Positions 9,856 through 19,480 of a stretch of 64,000 bases of DNA are shown here, one piece after another (position 1 is the stretch's first letter; each line of letters opens with the position of its first letter). The translations under genes were made by a program, and so were the position numbers. Under the pieces are notes generated by a model, which made no database searches, was not told the DNA's origin, and worked only from the letters and a program-made list of their open reading frames with translations. Source of the DNA: Terrabacter sp. MAHUQ-38 (GTDB lineage Bacteria; Actinomycetota; Actinomycetes; Actinomycetales; Dermatophilaceae); contig NZ_JACVCU010000006.1 of the NCBI RefSeq assembly GCF_014518425.1, forward strand, positions 1-64,000, given 5' to 3'.

Positions 9856-11198
9856 GCACCGTCGACCCCCGCGAGCGCACCGCGGGCGAGCGGCCCGCCG
9901 TCCTCACGCCGGCCGCCGCCCGGCGCGTCTTCCTCGTGCTGACCCTGACGCGCTGGTTCCCCGTCGGGCTCGTCGTCGGGCTGCTCACGCTGTGGCAGCT
10001 CGAGCGCGGCCTCACCGTCGCCCAGGCCATGACCGTCTCGTCCGCTGCCGGCCTGACGATCTTTGCGCTCGAGCTGCCGACGAGCGGCTTCGCCGACGCC
10101 TTCGGTCGCCGGCCCGTCTTCGTCGTCTCGGCCGTCGTCAACGTGGCCGCGAGCGTCGTCCTGCTCCTGGCCCACTCCTTCTGGGTCTTCTTCGCCGCCG
10201 CGGTGCTGACCGGCGTCTTCCGGGCGCTCGACTCCGGACCGCTCGAGGCGTGGTTCGTCGACACGGTCCACGCCACGACACCCGACGCCGACGTCGACGG
10301 GGCGCTGTCGGCGCAGGGCACCGTGCTCGGCGTCGGCATCGGGACGGGGGCCCTCCTGTCCGGCGGGCTGGTCTGGTGGCACCCCTTCACCGGCGCATCG
10401 GCCCTCGTCCTGCCCGTTGCCGTCTTCGTCGCCCTCAACGTCGTGCATCTCGTGGCCGTCCTCGTGCTGCTGCGTGAACCCAGGTCCGCCGAGCACCTCG
10501 ACAGCTCCGGCATGCGCCGCGCGCTCGCGTCGGCCAAGGAGTCGCCGGTCGTCATCCGTGAGGGTCTCGGCCTGCTGCGCGACAACCGCGCGCTGCGCGG
10601 CATCGTCTGCGTCGAGCTCTTCTGGTCCGTCGCGATGCTCGTCTTCGAGACGTTCCAGCCGATCCGGCTGGCCGAGCTCGTCGGCGGCGAGGAGCGCGCG
10701 GGCGCCGTCATGGGACCGGTCGCCGCCGCGGGCTGGGGTGTCTTCGCACTCGGCGCGGCGCTGTCCGGGTGGACGAGCCGCCGGGTCGGGGTCGCGCGCA
10801 CCGCGATCCTGGCGCGCGTCCTCAACGGCCTCGGCGCCGTCGTCATGGGGCTCGTCGCCGGACCGGCCGCGCTCATCGCCGCCTACGGCGTGACCTACCT
10901 GTTGCACGGGTCAGCCGGCCCTGCCCACTCCGCGCTGCTCCACCGTGAGGCCCGGGCCCGCAACCGCGCGACGGTGCTGTCGATCAACTCGATGGTGGCG
11001 TCGGTGGCCTTCGGCGTCGCCGCGCCCCTCTTCGGGCTGCTTGCCGAACACACCTCCACCCAGACCGCGATGGTCAGTGCGGGCGCGTTCAGCGTGCTCG
11101 GCGCGTGGTTCTACCGCCACGCCCTGCGCGCCGAGCGCGACCGCGGCCGAATGCCGTCCCCGACCCCCGCCGACTCCCCCGAACCGGCCACCCCCTGA
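9852..11198 (+). CDS. MFS transporter, probable efflux
   Basis: A 448-residue inner-membrane protein with about 12 hydrophobic segments. The first begins near residue 28 and a long hydrophilic loop separates the two halves (around residues 210-250). The motif-A-like GFADAFGRRP between segments 2 and 3 is characteristic of the major facilitator superfamily. The start ATG overlaps the regulator's stop codon. Substrate is unknown; pairing with an ArsR-type repressor suggests inducible export of a toxic compound. Confidence 0.85.
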   Translation: MSTVDPRERTAGERPAVLTPAAARRVFLVLTLTRWFPVGLVVGLLTLWQLERGLTVAQAMTVSSAAGLTIFALELPTSGFADAFGRRPVFVVSAVVNVAASVVLLLAHSFWVFFAAAVLTGVFRALDSGPLEAWFVDTVHATTPDADVDGALSAQGTVLGVGIGTGALLSGGLVWWHPFTGASALVLPVAVFVALNVVHLVAVLVLLREPRSAEHLDSSGMRRALASAKESPVVIREGLGLLRDNRALRGIVCVELFWSVAMLVFETFQPIRLAELVGGEERAGAVMGPVAAAGWGVFALGAALSGWTSRRVGVARTAILARVLNGLGAVVMGLVAGPAALIAAYGVTYLLHGSAGPAHSALLHREARARNRATVLSINSMVASVAFGVAAPLFGLLAEHTSTQTAMVSAGAFSVLGAWFYRHALRAERDRGRMPSPTPADSPEPATP

Positions 11199-11250
11199 CG
11201 TCCACCCCGCGGGCCCCGCCCCGAAGGGAGCAGGACAGGGGGCTCGGGGC

Positions 11251-12210
11251 CTAGCTGCCGGGGGTGGTGATCTCGTCGAGCTCGGCGAGGTCCTCGGCGG
11301 TCGGCTCCCAGAGGCCGGCGCTCACGTTGTCCAGCACCTGCTCCGGACGCGTGGCGCCGGCGATGACGGAGGCGACGGCGGGCTGGGCCGCGAGGCCACC
11401 GATCGCGACGTCGATCGGTCGCAGGTCGCGCTGGGCGGCATACGCCTCGATGCGCTCGATCGTGTCCCAGTCGGCGGCTGCGAGCCGGTCGGCCATGGCC
11501 GCGAGGCGCGTACCCTCCGGCGCCGGCTCGCCCCGGCGGTACTTTCCGGTGAGCAGCCCGGACGCGAGGGGAAAGAACGGGAGCAGCCCGACCCCGACGT
11601 GCTCGCACGCCGGCACGAGCTCCTCCTCGACGTCACGCTCGAGGAGCGAGTACTCGTTCTGCGCCGAGACGAACCGTGTCGTGCCGGCCGCGCGGGCGGT
11701 CCAGTCCGCGTCGACGACCTGCCAGCCGGTGAAGTTGCTGCTGCCGAGGTAGCGCACCTTGCCCTCGCGCACGAGCTCGTCGAGCGCCGCGAGTGTCTCG
11801 TCGATCGGCGTCACGGGGTCGGGCCGGTGCAGCTGGTAGAGGTCGATCCAGTCCGTGCCGAGGCGCCGCAGGCTCGCCTCGACGGCCTTGCGCACGTATC
11901 GGCGTGAGCCGCGCACGCCCCAGTCGGGGCCGTTGGAGCCCTGCATGTCCATGCCGAACTTCGTTGCCACCACGACGTTCTCGCGCTCGGCGCCCAGGGC
12001 GAGGCCGAGCATCTCCTCGCTCGCCCCCTGCCCGTAGATGTCGGCCGTGTCGAAGAGGGTGACCCCGCTGTCGAGCGCCTGACGGACGACGGCATTGGTC
12101 GCGTCCTGGTCGATGCGCCGACCGAAGTTGTTGCAGCCGATGCCGACCGTCGAGACGGTCAGCCCGCTGTCGCCGAGCTGCCGGTAGGTCATGTCGGGAG
12201 TTGTCGTCAC
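11251..12210 (-). CDS. Aldo/keto reductase
   Basis: NADPH-dependent oxidoreductase with a TIM-barrel fold, 319 residues, cytoplasmic. Family marks: GIGCNNFGRRID near the N-terminus, LFDTADIYG with the catalytic Asp and Tyr, ATKFGM with the catalytic Lys, DLYQLHRPD with the active-site His, and the C-terminal IAGATRPEQV cofactor segment. It belongs to the Shaker beta-like/YdhF-type group; the substrate cannot be told. GTG at 12210 gives MTTTPDMTYRQLG; ATG at 12192 is an alternative. It is convergent with the MFS gene across a 52-bp gap holding a GGCCCCG/CGGGGCC repeat. Confidence 0.9.
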   Translation of the reverse strand: MTTTPDMTYRQLGDSGLTVSTVGIGCNNFGRRIDQDATNAVVRQALDSGVTLFDTADIYGQGASEEMLGLALGAERENVVVATKFGMDMQGSNGPDWGVRGSRRYVRKAVEASLRRLGTDWIDLYQLHRPDPVTPIDETLAALDELVREGKVRYLGSSNFTGWQVVDADWTARAAGTTRFVSAQNEYSLLERDVEEELVPACEHVGVGLLPFFPLASGLLTGKYRRGEPAPEGTRLAAMADRLAAADWDTIERIEAYAAQRDLRPIDVAIGGLAAQPAVASVIAGATRPEQVLDNVSAGLWEPTAEDLAELDEITTPGS

Positions 12211-12225
12211 CCGCCCAACGTAGCC

Positions 12226-12258
12226 GCGCCCGCCGACCTCCGGGAGGCGGGCGGGCGC
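12226..12258 (-). terminator. GC-rich hairpin after the amylopullulanase gene
   Basis: GCGCCCGCC (12226-12234) pairs with GGCGGGCGC (12250-12258). It starts 18 nt after the amylopullulanase stop and lies just upstream of the aldo/keto reductase start, so it may both end the long transcript and insulate the next gene. Confidence 0.5.
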
Positions 12259-12275
12259 GGCGCGGGACGACTGGG

Positions 12276-15200
12276 TCAGCTCGGCTGGACGAAGACGGCC
12301 ACCGTACGAGCCGGCACCGAGAACGCCCCACTGGACGCGTCGTATGCCGCCTGCTTGACCACGGTGTCGCCGCCGTCGGCCTGGACCGGGCTCAGGCGGA
12401 CCGGGCCGGTCAGGCCGGGCACCTTCTGCGTGACGGCGCTCGGGGTTGCGTTGAAGACCACGACGACCCCGCGCAGCCCCGGGTCGACGTCGACACCCAC
12501 CGCGTCGTCGATGCGCATGACGATGACACCCTGCTTCGCCTCCGCCGTGCCGGAGACCGGGAAGGTCACCTTGGCGTTGATGGCGGCGGCATTGCCGAGA
12601 CGGAACAGCTTCGTGCTGAAGCGAAGTCGCAGGAGGTCCTGCGCCATCGCGTCGGCGGTGCGCACGTCGGCGGCCGTCGGCTTGAGCGCCGGTTTGGCGA
12701 GCAGCGGCTTCATGAACGGCCACTTGGCGGCGTTCTGCTCCTGTGGCGGCAGGCCGTGCCCGAAGCCGTTGTCGGCCCCGGTCCAGTCCAGCCGGTTGAA
12801 CCAGTCCCCACTGTCGTAGCTGTCGCGGTTGAGCGACTTGCTGCGGAGCAGGTCGGCACCGGCGTGCCAGAACGACGGCGTCTGCGCGAGCGCGGTCGTC
12901 GCGAGCGACAGGGTGTTCATGCGCACGCGGTCCTTCATCGTCGTCGCGGCCGGCAGCTTGTAGGTCAGCGAGTCGAAGAGCGTCTCGTTGTCGTGCGCGT
13001 CGACGTACGTGACCACCTCGTCCGGCTGGTCAGCGTAGCCCGCCGGCGAGCCGTTGTAGTCGACCTGCGTGCCGTTGACGAGCTGTCCCGTCTTCTCGCT
13101 GCGGAACGTGAAGGACTTGAGGTTGCCCGCGAGGCCGAGCTGGACGAGGTCGGTGTCGCTCGCGAGCCGAGCGGCCGCGTCGGCGTTGACCGGCTTGCCG
13201 TCCTTGTCGACCGCCCCGTTGTCATCGGTGGCCTCGCCGGAGCCGAACCCCTGCTTGCGCGGGTCCTCGTCGAAGGGGCCACCACCACGCACCGCGTCGC
13301 GGAGCCGGTCGGAGAACGTGCCGATCCCGGTGCCGCCGAGCTGGCCCTGGGTGGCCTGCTCGAAGAGCGCGTTGCCCGCCACCTCGCCGAAGTTCCAGCC
13401 TTCGCCGTAGAGGTAGACCGCCTTGCCGTCGACGCCGTCCTTGCCGAGGGTCAGGGAGTCGAGGCCCGCGCGGACGGCGAGCATGTTGTCCTTGCTGTGG
13501 TGGCCCATGAGGTCGAAGCGGAACCCGTCGACCTTGTAGTTGCGGGCCCACGACACGACCGAGTCGACCATCAGCTTCTCAGCCATCGCGTGCTCGGTCG
13601 CGATGTTCTGGCAGCAGGTCGAGGTCTCGACCGCACCGGTCGCGCCGCGCCGGTGGTAGTAGCCGGGCACGACCTTGTCGAGCACGGACTTGTCGGCCTG
13701 GCCCGAGGCCGCCGTGTGGTTGAAGACCTGGTCGAGCACGACCCGCAGGCCGTCCTGGTGCAGAGCTCCGACCATCGTGCGGAACTCGGCGACCCGGGCA
13801 CCGCCGTCGGCGGCCGCCGCGCTCGATGCGTACGAACCGTCGGGAACGCTCCAGTGGTACGGGTCGTAGCCCCAGTTGAAGGCGTCCTTCGACGCGACCG
13901 CGCCGACGCACTTCTGCTGCTCCTCGCTGTCGGGCGCGTAGGAGGCGAGGTCGCACTGGGGCGTCTGCTGATTCGCCGGGTCCTCCTCGATCGAGGCGAT
14001 GTCGAAGCTCGGCAGCAGGTGCACCGTGTTGAGCCCCGCCGTGGCGAGGGCCTTGAGATGGGCCCGCCCGTCGCCGTTGGCCGCGAACGCGAGGTAGCTG
14101 CCGCGCAGCGTGGCCGGCACCTTGGCGTCCGAGGCCGAGTAGTCACGGATGTGCAGCTCGTAGATCGTCGAGTCGACATCCTGGGCGAGCGTCGGCGCGG
14201 GCGTCGTGCGCCAGGCGGACGGCATGTAGGCCGGGTCGCGCAGGTCGAGCGCCACTGATCGCGTCGAGCCCAGCGTCAGCGCCACGGAGCTGGGGTCGGT
14301 CACGAGGTTCGTCTCGACCTTCCCCGTCGACGGCGCGTAGACCTTCACCTCATAGAGGTAGCGGGCGCCCCGTGCCGAGGCACCGAGCGACGCCGACCAC
14401 GAGCCGTCAGCCGAGCGCGTCATCGCGGTGCGGGTGGCGGCGTCGGCGGGCTGGTCCGCAGTGCCCGCCGGCCACGTGAGCAGGTTCACCTGCTGGGCGG
14501 TCGGCGCCCACAGCGTGAAGCCGACCCGGCCACGACCCGGGAAGCTCACGCCGTAGGACCGCGTACGGGCCGACGCGGCATACAGGCTGTCGAGCGCGAT
14601 CGCCGTCTGGGCGCCCGTTGCGTCGAGCAGGGTGCCCGTCGAGTCGTACATCGCGACGGCCACCTGTCCCTTGAGGATCTCGGGCAGCAGGCGCGTGGTC
14701 CTCTGGTCGAGCCGCAGGGCGACCGAGCCCTCGAGCTCGGGGTGGTCGGCAACGAGCGAGGCCGGCAGACCTGCCGGGTCCCGTGTCAGGGTCGCGACGG
14801 AGCCGCCGGTGACCGCCTCCGCGTCGACGCCGAGCCCGCCGTCGGCGGACCAGTGCAGCCGCCACGTCAGGGCGCCCGGGTCGGTGCCGGCTGGAAGCGC
14901 CGCGGACGGCCACGCCACGAGGTCGGGTCCGACGATGTACGCCTTGGCCTTCGTCAGGTCGGGAGCGGCGCCCGCCCGGGACGTCCTGACCGAGATCTCG
15001 TGCGTCGACAGCGTGTAGGAGATCGTCGTGACGACTCCGTCGGCCGGCACCGAGAAGGACACGTTGGGGCCACCCGGCACGCCGCCCTGGCCGTAGTTGA
15101 CGTCCCACGACAGTCCGTGCGCGACCTTGAACTCGTAGCTGCCGGCAGGGATCTGGTCGGTCGTGAAGACATAGGTGCCGTCACCGTCGGGGTCCTGCAG

Positions 15201-18140
15201 CCAGGAGCGCATGCAGTCGGGTGACCAGTCGCCGGGGCATCCGAGCTCGCTCTGGAAGCTCCCCGGGGCTGTGAGGATCGGGCCCTGGGCGTCATTGGTC
15301 GCCCAGTGCGTCCGGTGGTCGTAGTAGAAGCTGACCCGCCTGCCACCAGGTGCGGTGTACGCGATGTTGCTGCCGTTGCGCGCTCCGCCGAGCCCGTAGT
15401 TCTCGTCCCAGGACCTGTTGATGGCGACCTTGTACTCGTAGTCGCCCGCGGGGATCGAGTCGGAGGAGCCCTTCCAGATCTCGTCCTTGGGATCGAGGGC
15501 CAGCTGCGCCTGGGCGCAGTCCGGCTGCCAGTCACCCGGGCACCCCATCTCGGAGTTGTGGTTGCCGGGAACGCTGGCGTCGGCGGGCTGGGTGACGGGG
15601 CCGACACCGCCTCCGCCGCCGGCACCGCCGGACGCTGCCGGCTCGCCGACGATGCCGTACGTCGAGGTCGCCGACACGTGGCCGGCGAGGTCCTTGGCCA
15701 CCATGCGGTACTCCATGAGCGTCCCCTTGTCGAGGCCGGTCACGTCGTGGAAGACCCGGTAGGGCGCGTTGTCGTCGGTGCCGATCGGCGTCCAGTCCGT
15801 CGTCCCGACGGGGCGCTGGAGGAAGGTCACCTCGGCGAACGTGTTGCCGGGCAGGGCCGCGGAGATCTCGGCCCGACCGCCGACCACGCCGCCCGCGCTG
15901 GGGCTCACCGGGAAGATGGCCGGCGCCGACTTCGACTGGGCCATGGTCGAGTTCGCGCGGTACACCGCAACCGACAGCGGCGGCACCGTCACCGTGACCC
16001 GGCCATCGGCAGCCGCGCGCAGGTCGGCCGTGGCTCCGAGGAGCGGCACGAGCCTCGAACCGGCGGAGTACGTCGAGAACGTCGCCGTCTTCGGCGTCGT
16101 GGCGTTGTTGGCGACGACGACGTACTCGCGCCTGGTCGCCTTGTCGATGCGGCTGAAGGCGTAGATGCCGGCGGAGTCCGAGGCGTAGCGGTGGATCTGG
16201 GCGCCGTCGGCGAGGGCCGGGTGCGCTTGTCGCAGGGCCGCGAGAGCCTTGATGTGCTTGTACAGCGGCACGTCGGTCGAGTAGTGCGCGGCAGAGCCCT
16301 GCAGGTCGGCGCTGCCGATGACGACGTCGTCCTGATAGATCGCCGTCTGCGAGCCGAACATGTCCTGCCGGGCACGCTTGTCGTCGAAGCCGCTCGTCGG
16401 GCCGGTGAAGCCCTGCTCGTCGCCGTAGTAGACGACGGGGTTGCCGCGCGTCAGGAACATCAGCGAGTTGGCCAGCTCGGCCCGGTCGAGGACGTTCTTG
16501 CGTTGGGCGGCGTCGGCGTTGTCGTAGGCGCTGCCGAGCAGCATCGCACCGACGCGACCCATGTCGTGGTTGCCGAGGAAGGTCGGCAGCTCGTAGGCGT
16601 TGGAGTCGGTGTCGGTGTAGTAGTCGTCACCGCCGAAGAGGTCACGGACGCCCATCGTGGCCTTGCCCTGGGCGAAGCCGAGCGCCGCCCCCTGGAAGCC
16701 GAAGTCGAGCGTCGCCGGGAGCCGGCCCTTGGTCGTGTACTGGCTCTGGAAGGCCGGGCTGCCGTCGAAGACCTCGCCGAACATGAAGAAGTCGTCGTTG
16801 CCGATCTCCTTGGCGTGCTTGAGGACTGCCGGGGAGAACGACTGCCAGAACTCCATGTTGACGTGCTTGACCGTGTCGATGCGGAAGCCGTCGATGCCGA
16901 AGTCGACCCACGTCTTGTACACGTCGGTCATGCCCTGCACGACGTCGGCGCGCTCGGTGAAGAGGTCGTCGAGTCCCACGAAGTCGCCGTAGCTCGACGA
17001 CTCCCCGGCGAAGGTGGAGTCGCCGCGGTTGTGGTACATCGTCGGGTCGTTGAGCCAGCCCGGCACCTTCACGGTCGAGTCGGCGTCGCTGCGGAACGTC
17101 GGGGTGTACGGGAAGGAGCGGTCGGCCGAGAGCGCCGGGAAGCAGTCGGGGTAGGCCTTGGTGGTGCCCGCGCACATCGGCTTGCCGGCCACCTTCGCGT
17201 CGTCGAAGCTCGCGCCGCTCGCGTCCTCGTAGGGAGCCGTCGCCTTGGGGACGTACGCGTGCTGCCCACCCTCGTAGTCGACGACGTCGGCCGTGTGGTT
17301 CGTGATGATGTCGAAGTAGACCTTCATGCCCTTGTGGTGTGCCGCGTCGACCAGCGTCTTCATGTCGGCGTTCGTGCCCAGGTGCGAGTCGATCTGCGTG
17401 AAGTCGGTGATCCAGTACCCGTGGTAGCCGGCGCTCGCGCCGGAGCCGGTGCCCTGCACGGGACGGTTCTTGAACGACGGCGTGAGCCAGATGGCCGTGG
17501 TGCCGAGGCCCTTGATGTAGTCGAGCTTGCCGGTCAGGCCCTTGAGATCGCCGCCGTGGTAGAACCCCTCGTCGGTGGGGTCGAAGCCGGTGGCGAGCCG
17601 GTCGCCGGTCAGGCCGCCGCCGTCGTTGCCCGGGTCGCCGTTGGCGAAGCGGTCGGCCATGGCGAAGTAGAAGCGCTCCTTGGTCGCGAGCCGGCGCAGC
17701 GACGCCGTGGCGAGCTTCGCGTCGGCGTCTGTCGCCGGGCCGGGCAGGTCGGTCGGGGCGACGCCGATGGCGTGGGTGGTGTCGTCGTAGGTGAAGCGCA
17801 CCTTCGCCGGTCCGGCGAGCACGAGGGGCACGTTGCTGGTGCCGTGTCCGTAGCTCTCGTCCCACGAGTGGTTGATCGCGACCTTGAGCTCGTAGGAGCC
17901 CTTGGGGACGGTGAGCTCGGCGGCATACGTCGTCGTCCCGGGCTGCAGCGCCAGGTCGGTCGCGGTGCAGGTGGGCTGCCAGTCGCCATCGCAGCCGAGC
18001 TCCGACTGGAGCGAGCCGACGAGCGTCGCGGTGCGCGGCTGCTCCGCCCTGGCGGTGGGCGCCCCGGTCAGCGGGACCGCGAGTCCGGCGATGACGAGGG
18101 CCGAGATGCTGGCAACGGACAGGGCCGGGCGACGGCGCAT
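12276..18140 (-). CDS. Secreted bifunctional amylopullulanase (two GH13 domains)
   Basis: A 1954-residue exported starch-degrading enzyme. Sec signal peptide at residues 1-36 (ending TARAEQ). X25-type module at about 42-125 (SELGCDGDWQPTC). First GH13 alpha-amylase domain at about 165-720 with catalytic Asp in GFRIDTVKH (near 418), Glu in FGEVFD (near 454) and Asp in GNHDMGR (near 525). Two more X25 modules at about 860-1050. Pullulanase N-terminal domain and CBM48-like region at about 1060-1290. Second GH13 domain of pullulanase type with GFRFDLMGHH (near 1541), YGEGW (near 1580) and DAHDN (near 1714). The C-terminus forms a beta domain. It should cleave alpha-1,4 and alpha-1,6 bonds. ATG at 18140 has AAAGGAG 5 nt upstream. 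An operator-like palindrome lies about 100 nt upstream. Confidence 0.95.
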   Translation of the reverse strand: MRRRPALSVASISALVIAGLAVPLTGAPTARAEQPRTATLVGSLQSELGCDGDWQPTCTATDLALQPGTTTYAAELTVPKGSYELKVAINHSWDESYGHGTSNVPLVLAGPAKVRFTYDDTTHAIGVAPTDLPGPATDADAKLATASLRRLATKERFYFAMADRFANGDPGNDGGGLTGDRLATGFDPTDEGFYHGGDLKGLTGKLDYIKGLGTTAIWLTPSFKNRPVQGTGSGASAGYHGYWITDFTQIDSHLGTNADMKTLVDAAHHKGMKVYFDIITNHTADVVDYEGGQHAYVPKATAPYEDASGASFDDAKVAGKPMCAGTTKAYPDCFPALSADRSFPYTPTFRSDADSTVKVPGWLNDPTMYHNRGDSTFAGESSSYGDFVGLDDLFTERADVVQGMTDVYKTWVDFGIDGFRIDTVKHVNMEFWQSFSPAVLKHAKEIGNDDFFMFGEVFDGSPAFQSQYTTKGRLPATLDFGFQGAALGFAQGKATMGVRDLFGGDDYYTDTDSNAYELPTFLGNHDMGRVGAMLLGSAYDNADAAQRKNVLDRAELANSLMFLTRGNPVVYYGDEQGFTGPTSGFDDKRARQDMFGSQTAIYQDDVVIGSADLQGSAAHYSTDVPLYKHIKALAALRQAHPALADGAQIHRYASDSAGIYAFSRIDKATRREYVVVANNATTPKTATFSTYSAGSRLVPLLGATADLRAAADGRVTVTVPPLSVAVYRANSTMAQSKSAPAIFPVSPSAGGVVGGRAEISAALPGNTFAEVTFLQRPVGTTDWTPIGTDDNAPYRVFHDVTGLDKGTLMEYRMVAKDLAGHVSATSTYGIVGEPAASGGAGGGGGVGPVTQPADASVPGNHNSEMGCPGDWQPDCAQAQLALDPKDEIWKGSSDSIPAGDYEYKVAINRSWDENYGLGGARNGSNIAYTAPGGRRVSFYYDHRTHWATNDAQGPILTAPGSFQSELGCPGDWSPDCMRSWLQDPDGDGTYVFTTDQIPAGSYEFKVAHGLSWDVNYGQGGVPGGPNVSFSVPADGVVTTISYTLSTHEISVRTSRAGAAPDLTKAKAYIVGPDLVAWPSAALPAGTDPGALTWRLHWSADGGLGVDAEAVTGGSVATLTRDPAGLPASLVADHPELEGSVALRLDQRTTRLLPEILKGQVAVAMYDSTGTLLDATGAQTAIALDSLYAASARTRSYGVSFPGRGRVGFTLWAPTAQQVNLLTWPAGTADQPADAATRTAMTRSADGSWSASLGASARGARYLYEVKVYAPSTGKVETNLVTDPSSVALTLGSTRSVALDLRDPAYMPSAWRTTPAPTLAQDVDSTIYELHIRDYSASDAKVPATLRGSYLAFAANGDGRAHLKALATAGLNTVHLLPSFDIASIEEDPANQQTPQCDLASYAPDSEEQQKCVGAVASKDAFNWGYDPYHWSVPDGSYASSAAAADGGARVAEFRTMVGALHQDGLRVVLDQVFNHTAASGQADKSVLDKVVPGYYHRRGATGAVETSTCCQNIATEHAMAEKLMVDSVVSWARNYKVDGFRFDLMGHHSKDNMLAVRAGLDSLTLGKDGVDGKAVYLYGEGWNFGEVAGNALFEQATQGQLGGTGIGTFSDRLRDAVRGGGPFDEDPRKQGFGSGEATDDNGAVDKDGKPVNADAAARLASDTDLVQLGLAGNLKSFTFRSEKTGQLVNGTQVDYNGSPAGYADQPDEVVTYVDAHDNETLFDSLTYKLPAATTMKDRVRMNTLSLATTALAQTPSFWHAGADLLRSKSLNRDSYDSGDWFNRLDWTGADNGFGHGLPPQEQNAAKWPFMKPLLAKPALKPTAADVRTADAMAQDLLRLRFSTKLFRLGNAAAINAKVTFPVSGTAEAKQGVIVMRIDDAVGVDVDPGLRGVVVVFNATPSAVTQKVPGLTGPVRLSPVQADGGDTVVKQAAYDASSGAFSVPARTVAVFVQPS

Positions 18141-18240
18141 GCGCACTCCTTTGTGGGCTCGGTCGAGCTGCGCCCGCGTCAGGGCGTGCGACCAACGGAG
18201 CGAACCTAGCCGCCCAGTCGGACACCACGCCAGACCTGCA

Positions 18241-18256
18241 CTGCAAATTTTTGCAT
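18241..18256. promoter_or_regulatory. Operator-like palindrome before the amylopullulanase gene
   Basis: CTGCAAATTTTTGCAT contains the palindrome TGCAAA-TT-TTTGCA, in an AT-rich patch 101-116 nt upstream of the start codon. It matches 13 of 16 positions with the site at 261-276. Carbon control by a LacI/MalR-type repressor is the likely reading; the regulator is not in the window. Confidence 0.55.
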
Positions 18257-18286
18257 CAATTCTCAGAAAGTTGCGAGCGTCCTGGG

Positions 18287-19303
18287 TCAGCGACGCGACT
18301 CCTCGGAGACCGTCGCGAGCAGCTCCACGGCCGAGCCGAAGCCCGACACTCGCGTCAGGGCGACGGGACCTTCGGGCAAGGCCACGCGGTCGGACCAACC
18401 GGGTCCGCCGATGACCACGTCGAGGCGCCAGTCGACGACCTCGAGCCGTCGCCAGAAGGGCTCCTCCGCCGGGCGAGCGAGCGACGCCCACAGGAAGAGT
18501 GCGCGCGGACGCGACTCGCGCAGCGCCGAGACCAGCGCGTCGGCCGGCACGCGCGGACCGAGGAAGAGGCTGGCGACGCCGCGGCGAGCGAGCTCTGCCT
18601 CGAGCGCGAGGAGCGGCAGGTGGTGCTGCTCGTCGTCCGCACTGGCCAGGATGACCGGCGGGCCGGCGACGCGCAGCCGGTTGGCCCGCACGACGGCACG
18701 CAGCTCCGACTGGAGCAGCTCGCTCGTCAGGTGCTCCGACTGCACGCCGAGCCGCCCCTCCTCCCAGAGGTCGCCGACCCGGCGCAGGGCTGGCGCGAAG
18801 ACGTCGACCCAGGCGCTGCCGACCTCCCGCCGGCGCAGCACCTGGTGGTAGAGCTGCGCCATGGTCCGGGAGTCCATCGTGCGGGCCGCGCTGACGATCG
18901 CCTCGACCAGGTCACTCACGTCAGCCCCGGGCCCCGACTCGTCCAGCGCGCCGCGGGGGTCGTCCGAGCCGGCAGGAGTGCGGGGCTGACCACCGATGGC
19001 CGGACGATCGGCGTCGAGGTGCTCGGCGATCGATGCCCAGTCCATGGCGAGCACCGAGTCCGCGGCCCCCTGCGCCGGCACGCCCTGGGCCGTGAGTCTC
19101 GACATGAGCTCGACGCGACGGATGTCGAGCTCGGTGTAGCGACGGTGGTTGCCGCTCGTGCGGACGCTCGGGCCGACACCGTGACGCCGGTCCCAGGACC
19201 GCAGGGTCGGCGCCGCGATGCCGAGGCGCTCGGCGACGGCGCCGATGGGCCACCCGAGCTCGGCCGTTCGTGCCGGGTCCTGGTTCATCTCGATGACCGC
19301 CAC
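18287..19303 (-). CDS. MerR-family regulator with cobalamin-binding-type domain (CarH/LitR-like)
   Basis: A 338-residue regulator. Residues about 17-85 are a MerR winged helix (PIGAVAERLGIAAPTLRSWDRRHG, then GNHRRYTELDIRRVELM). The middle is a four-helix bundle with W180 followed nine residues later by E190-H191, the W-x9-EH pattern of CarH photoreceptors. The C-terminal Rossmann part has EQHH at 225-228, where the cobalt-binding ExHxxG motif is expected, with the final Gly replaced by Pro. This suggests adenosylcobalamin or light sensing, possibly weakened. GTG at 19303 sits very close to GGAGGTGA; ATG at 19288 is an alternative. Divergent from whiB across a repeat-rich promoter region. Confidence 0.82.
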   Translation of the reverse strand: MAVIEMNQDPARTAELGWPIGAVAERLGIAAPTLRSWDRRHGVGPSVRTSGNHRRYTELDIRRVELMSRLTAQGVPAQGAADSVLAMDWASIAEHLDADRPAIGGQPRTPAGSDDPRGALDESGPGADVSDLVEAIVSAARTMDSRTMAQLYHQVLRRREVGSAWVDVFAPALRRVGDLWEEGRLGVQSEHLTSELLQSELRAVVRANRLRVAGPPVILASADDEQHHLPLLALEAELARRGVASLFLGPRVPADALVSALRESRPRALFLWASLARPAEEPFWRRLEVVDWRLDVVIGGPGWSDRVALPEGPVALTRVSGFGSAVELLATVSEESRR

Positions 19304-19382
19304 TCACCTCCGGGTCGCTGCATCGGCCTCGGCCTTCTGGTCCTTCCGGTCCCCGCCGGGACCGGCCCGCCGATCCTAAACT

Positions 19383-19432
19383 TATGCAACCCCTTGCGCA
19401 ATGCATCAGTTTCTGCATAGGTTCTGCATCAG
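19383..19432. promoter_or_regulatory. Direct-repeat operator between the CarH-like gene and whiB
   Basis: TTCTGCAT occurs at 19411-19418 and again at 19422-19429, an 11-bp spacing that places both on one DNA face. ATGCATCAG at 19401-19409 and TATGCAA at 19383-19389 add further TGCAT half sites. CarH/LitR proteins bind tandem direct repeats of this kind in their own promoters (family knowledge), so this is the probable binding site of the neighbouring regulator. Confidence 0.6.
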
Positions 19433-19480
19433 ATCTCTCGCCAGACCGGCGCTCGTGACCCGCACGAAAGGAAGGACAAC

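Noticed and set aside
15306-18209. A 967-codon open frame on the plus strand
   Set aside because: It mirrors the amylopullulanase gene, whose GH13 motifs, signal peptide and ribosome binding site are convincing. The mirror frame shows no domain.
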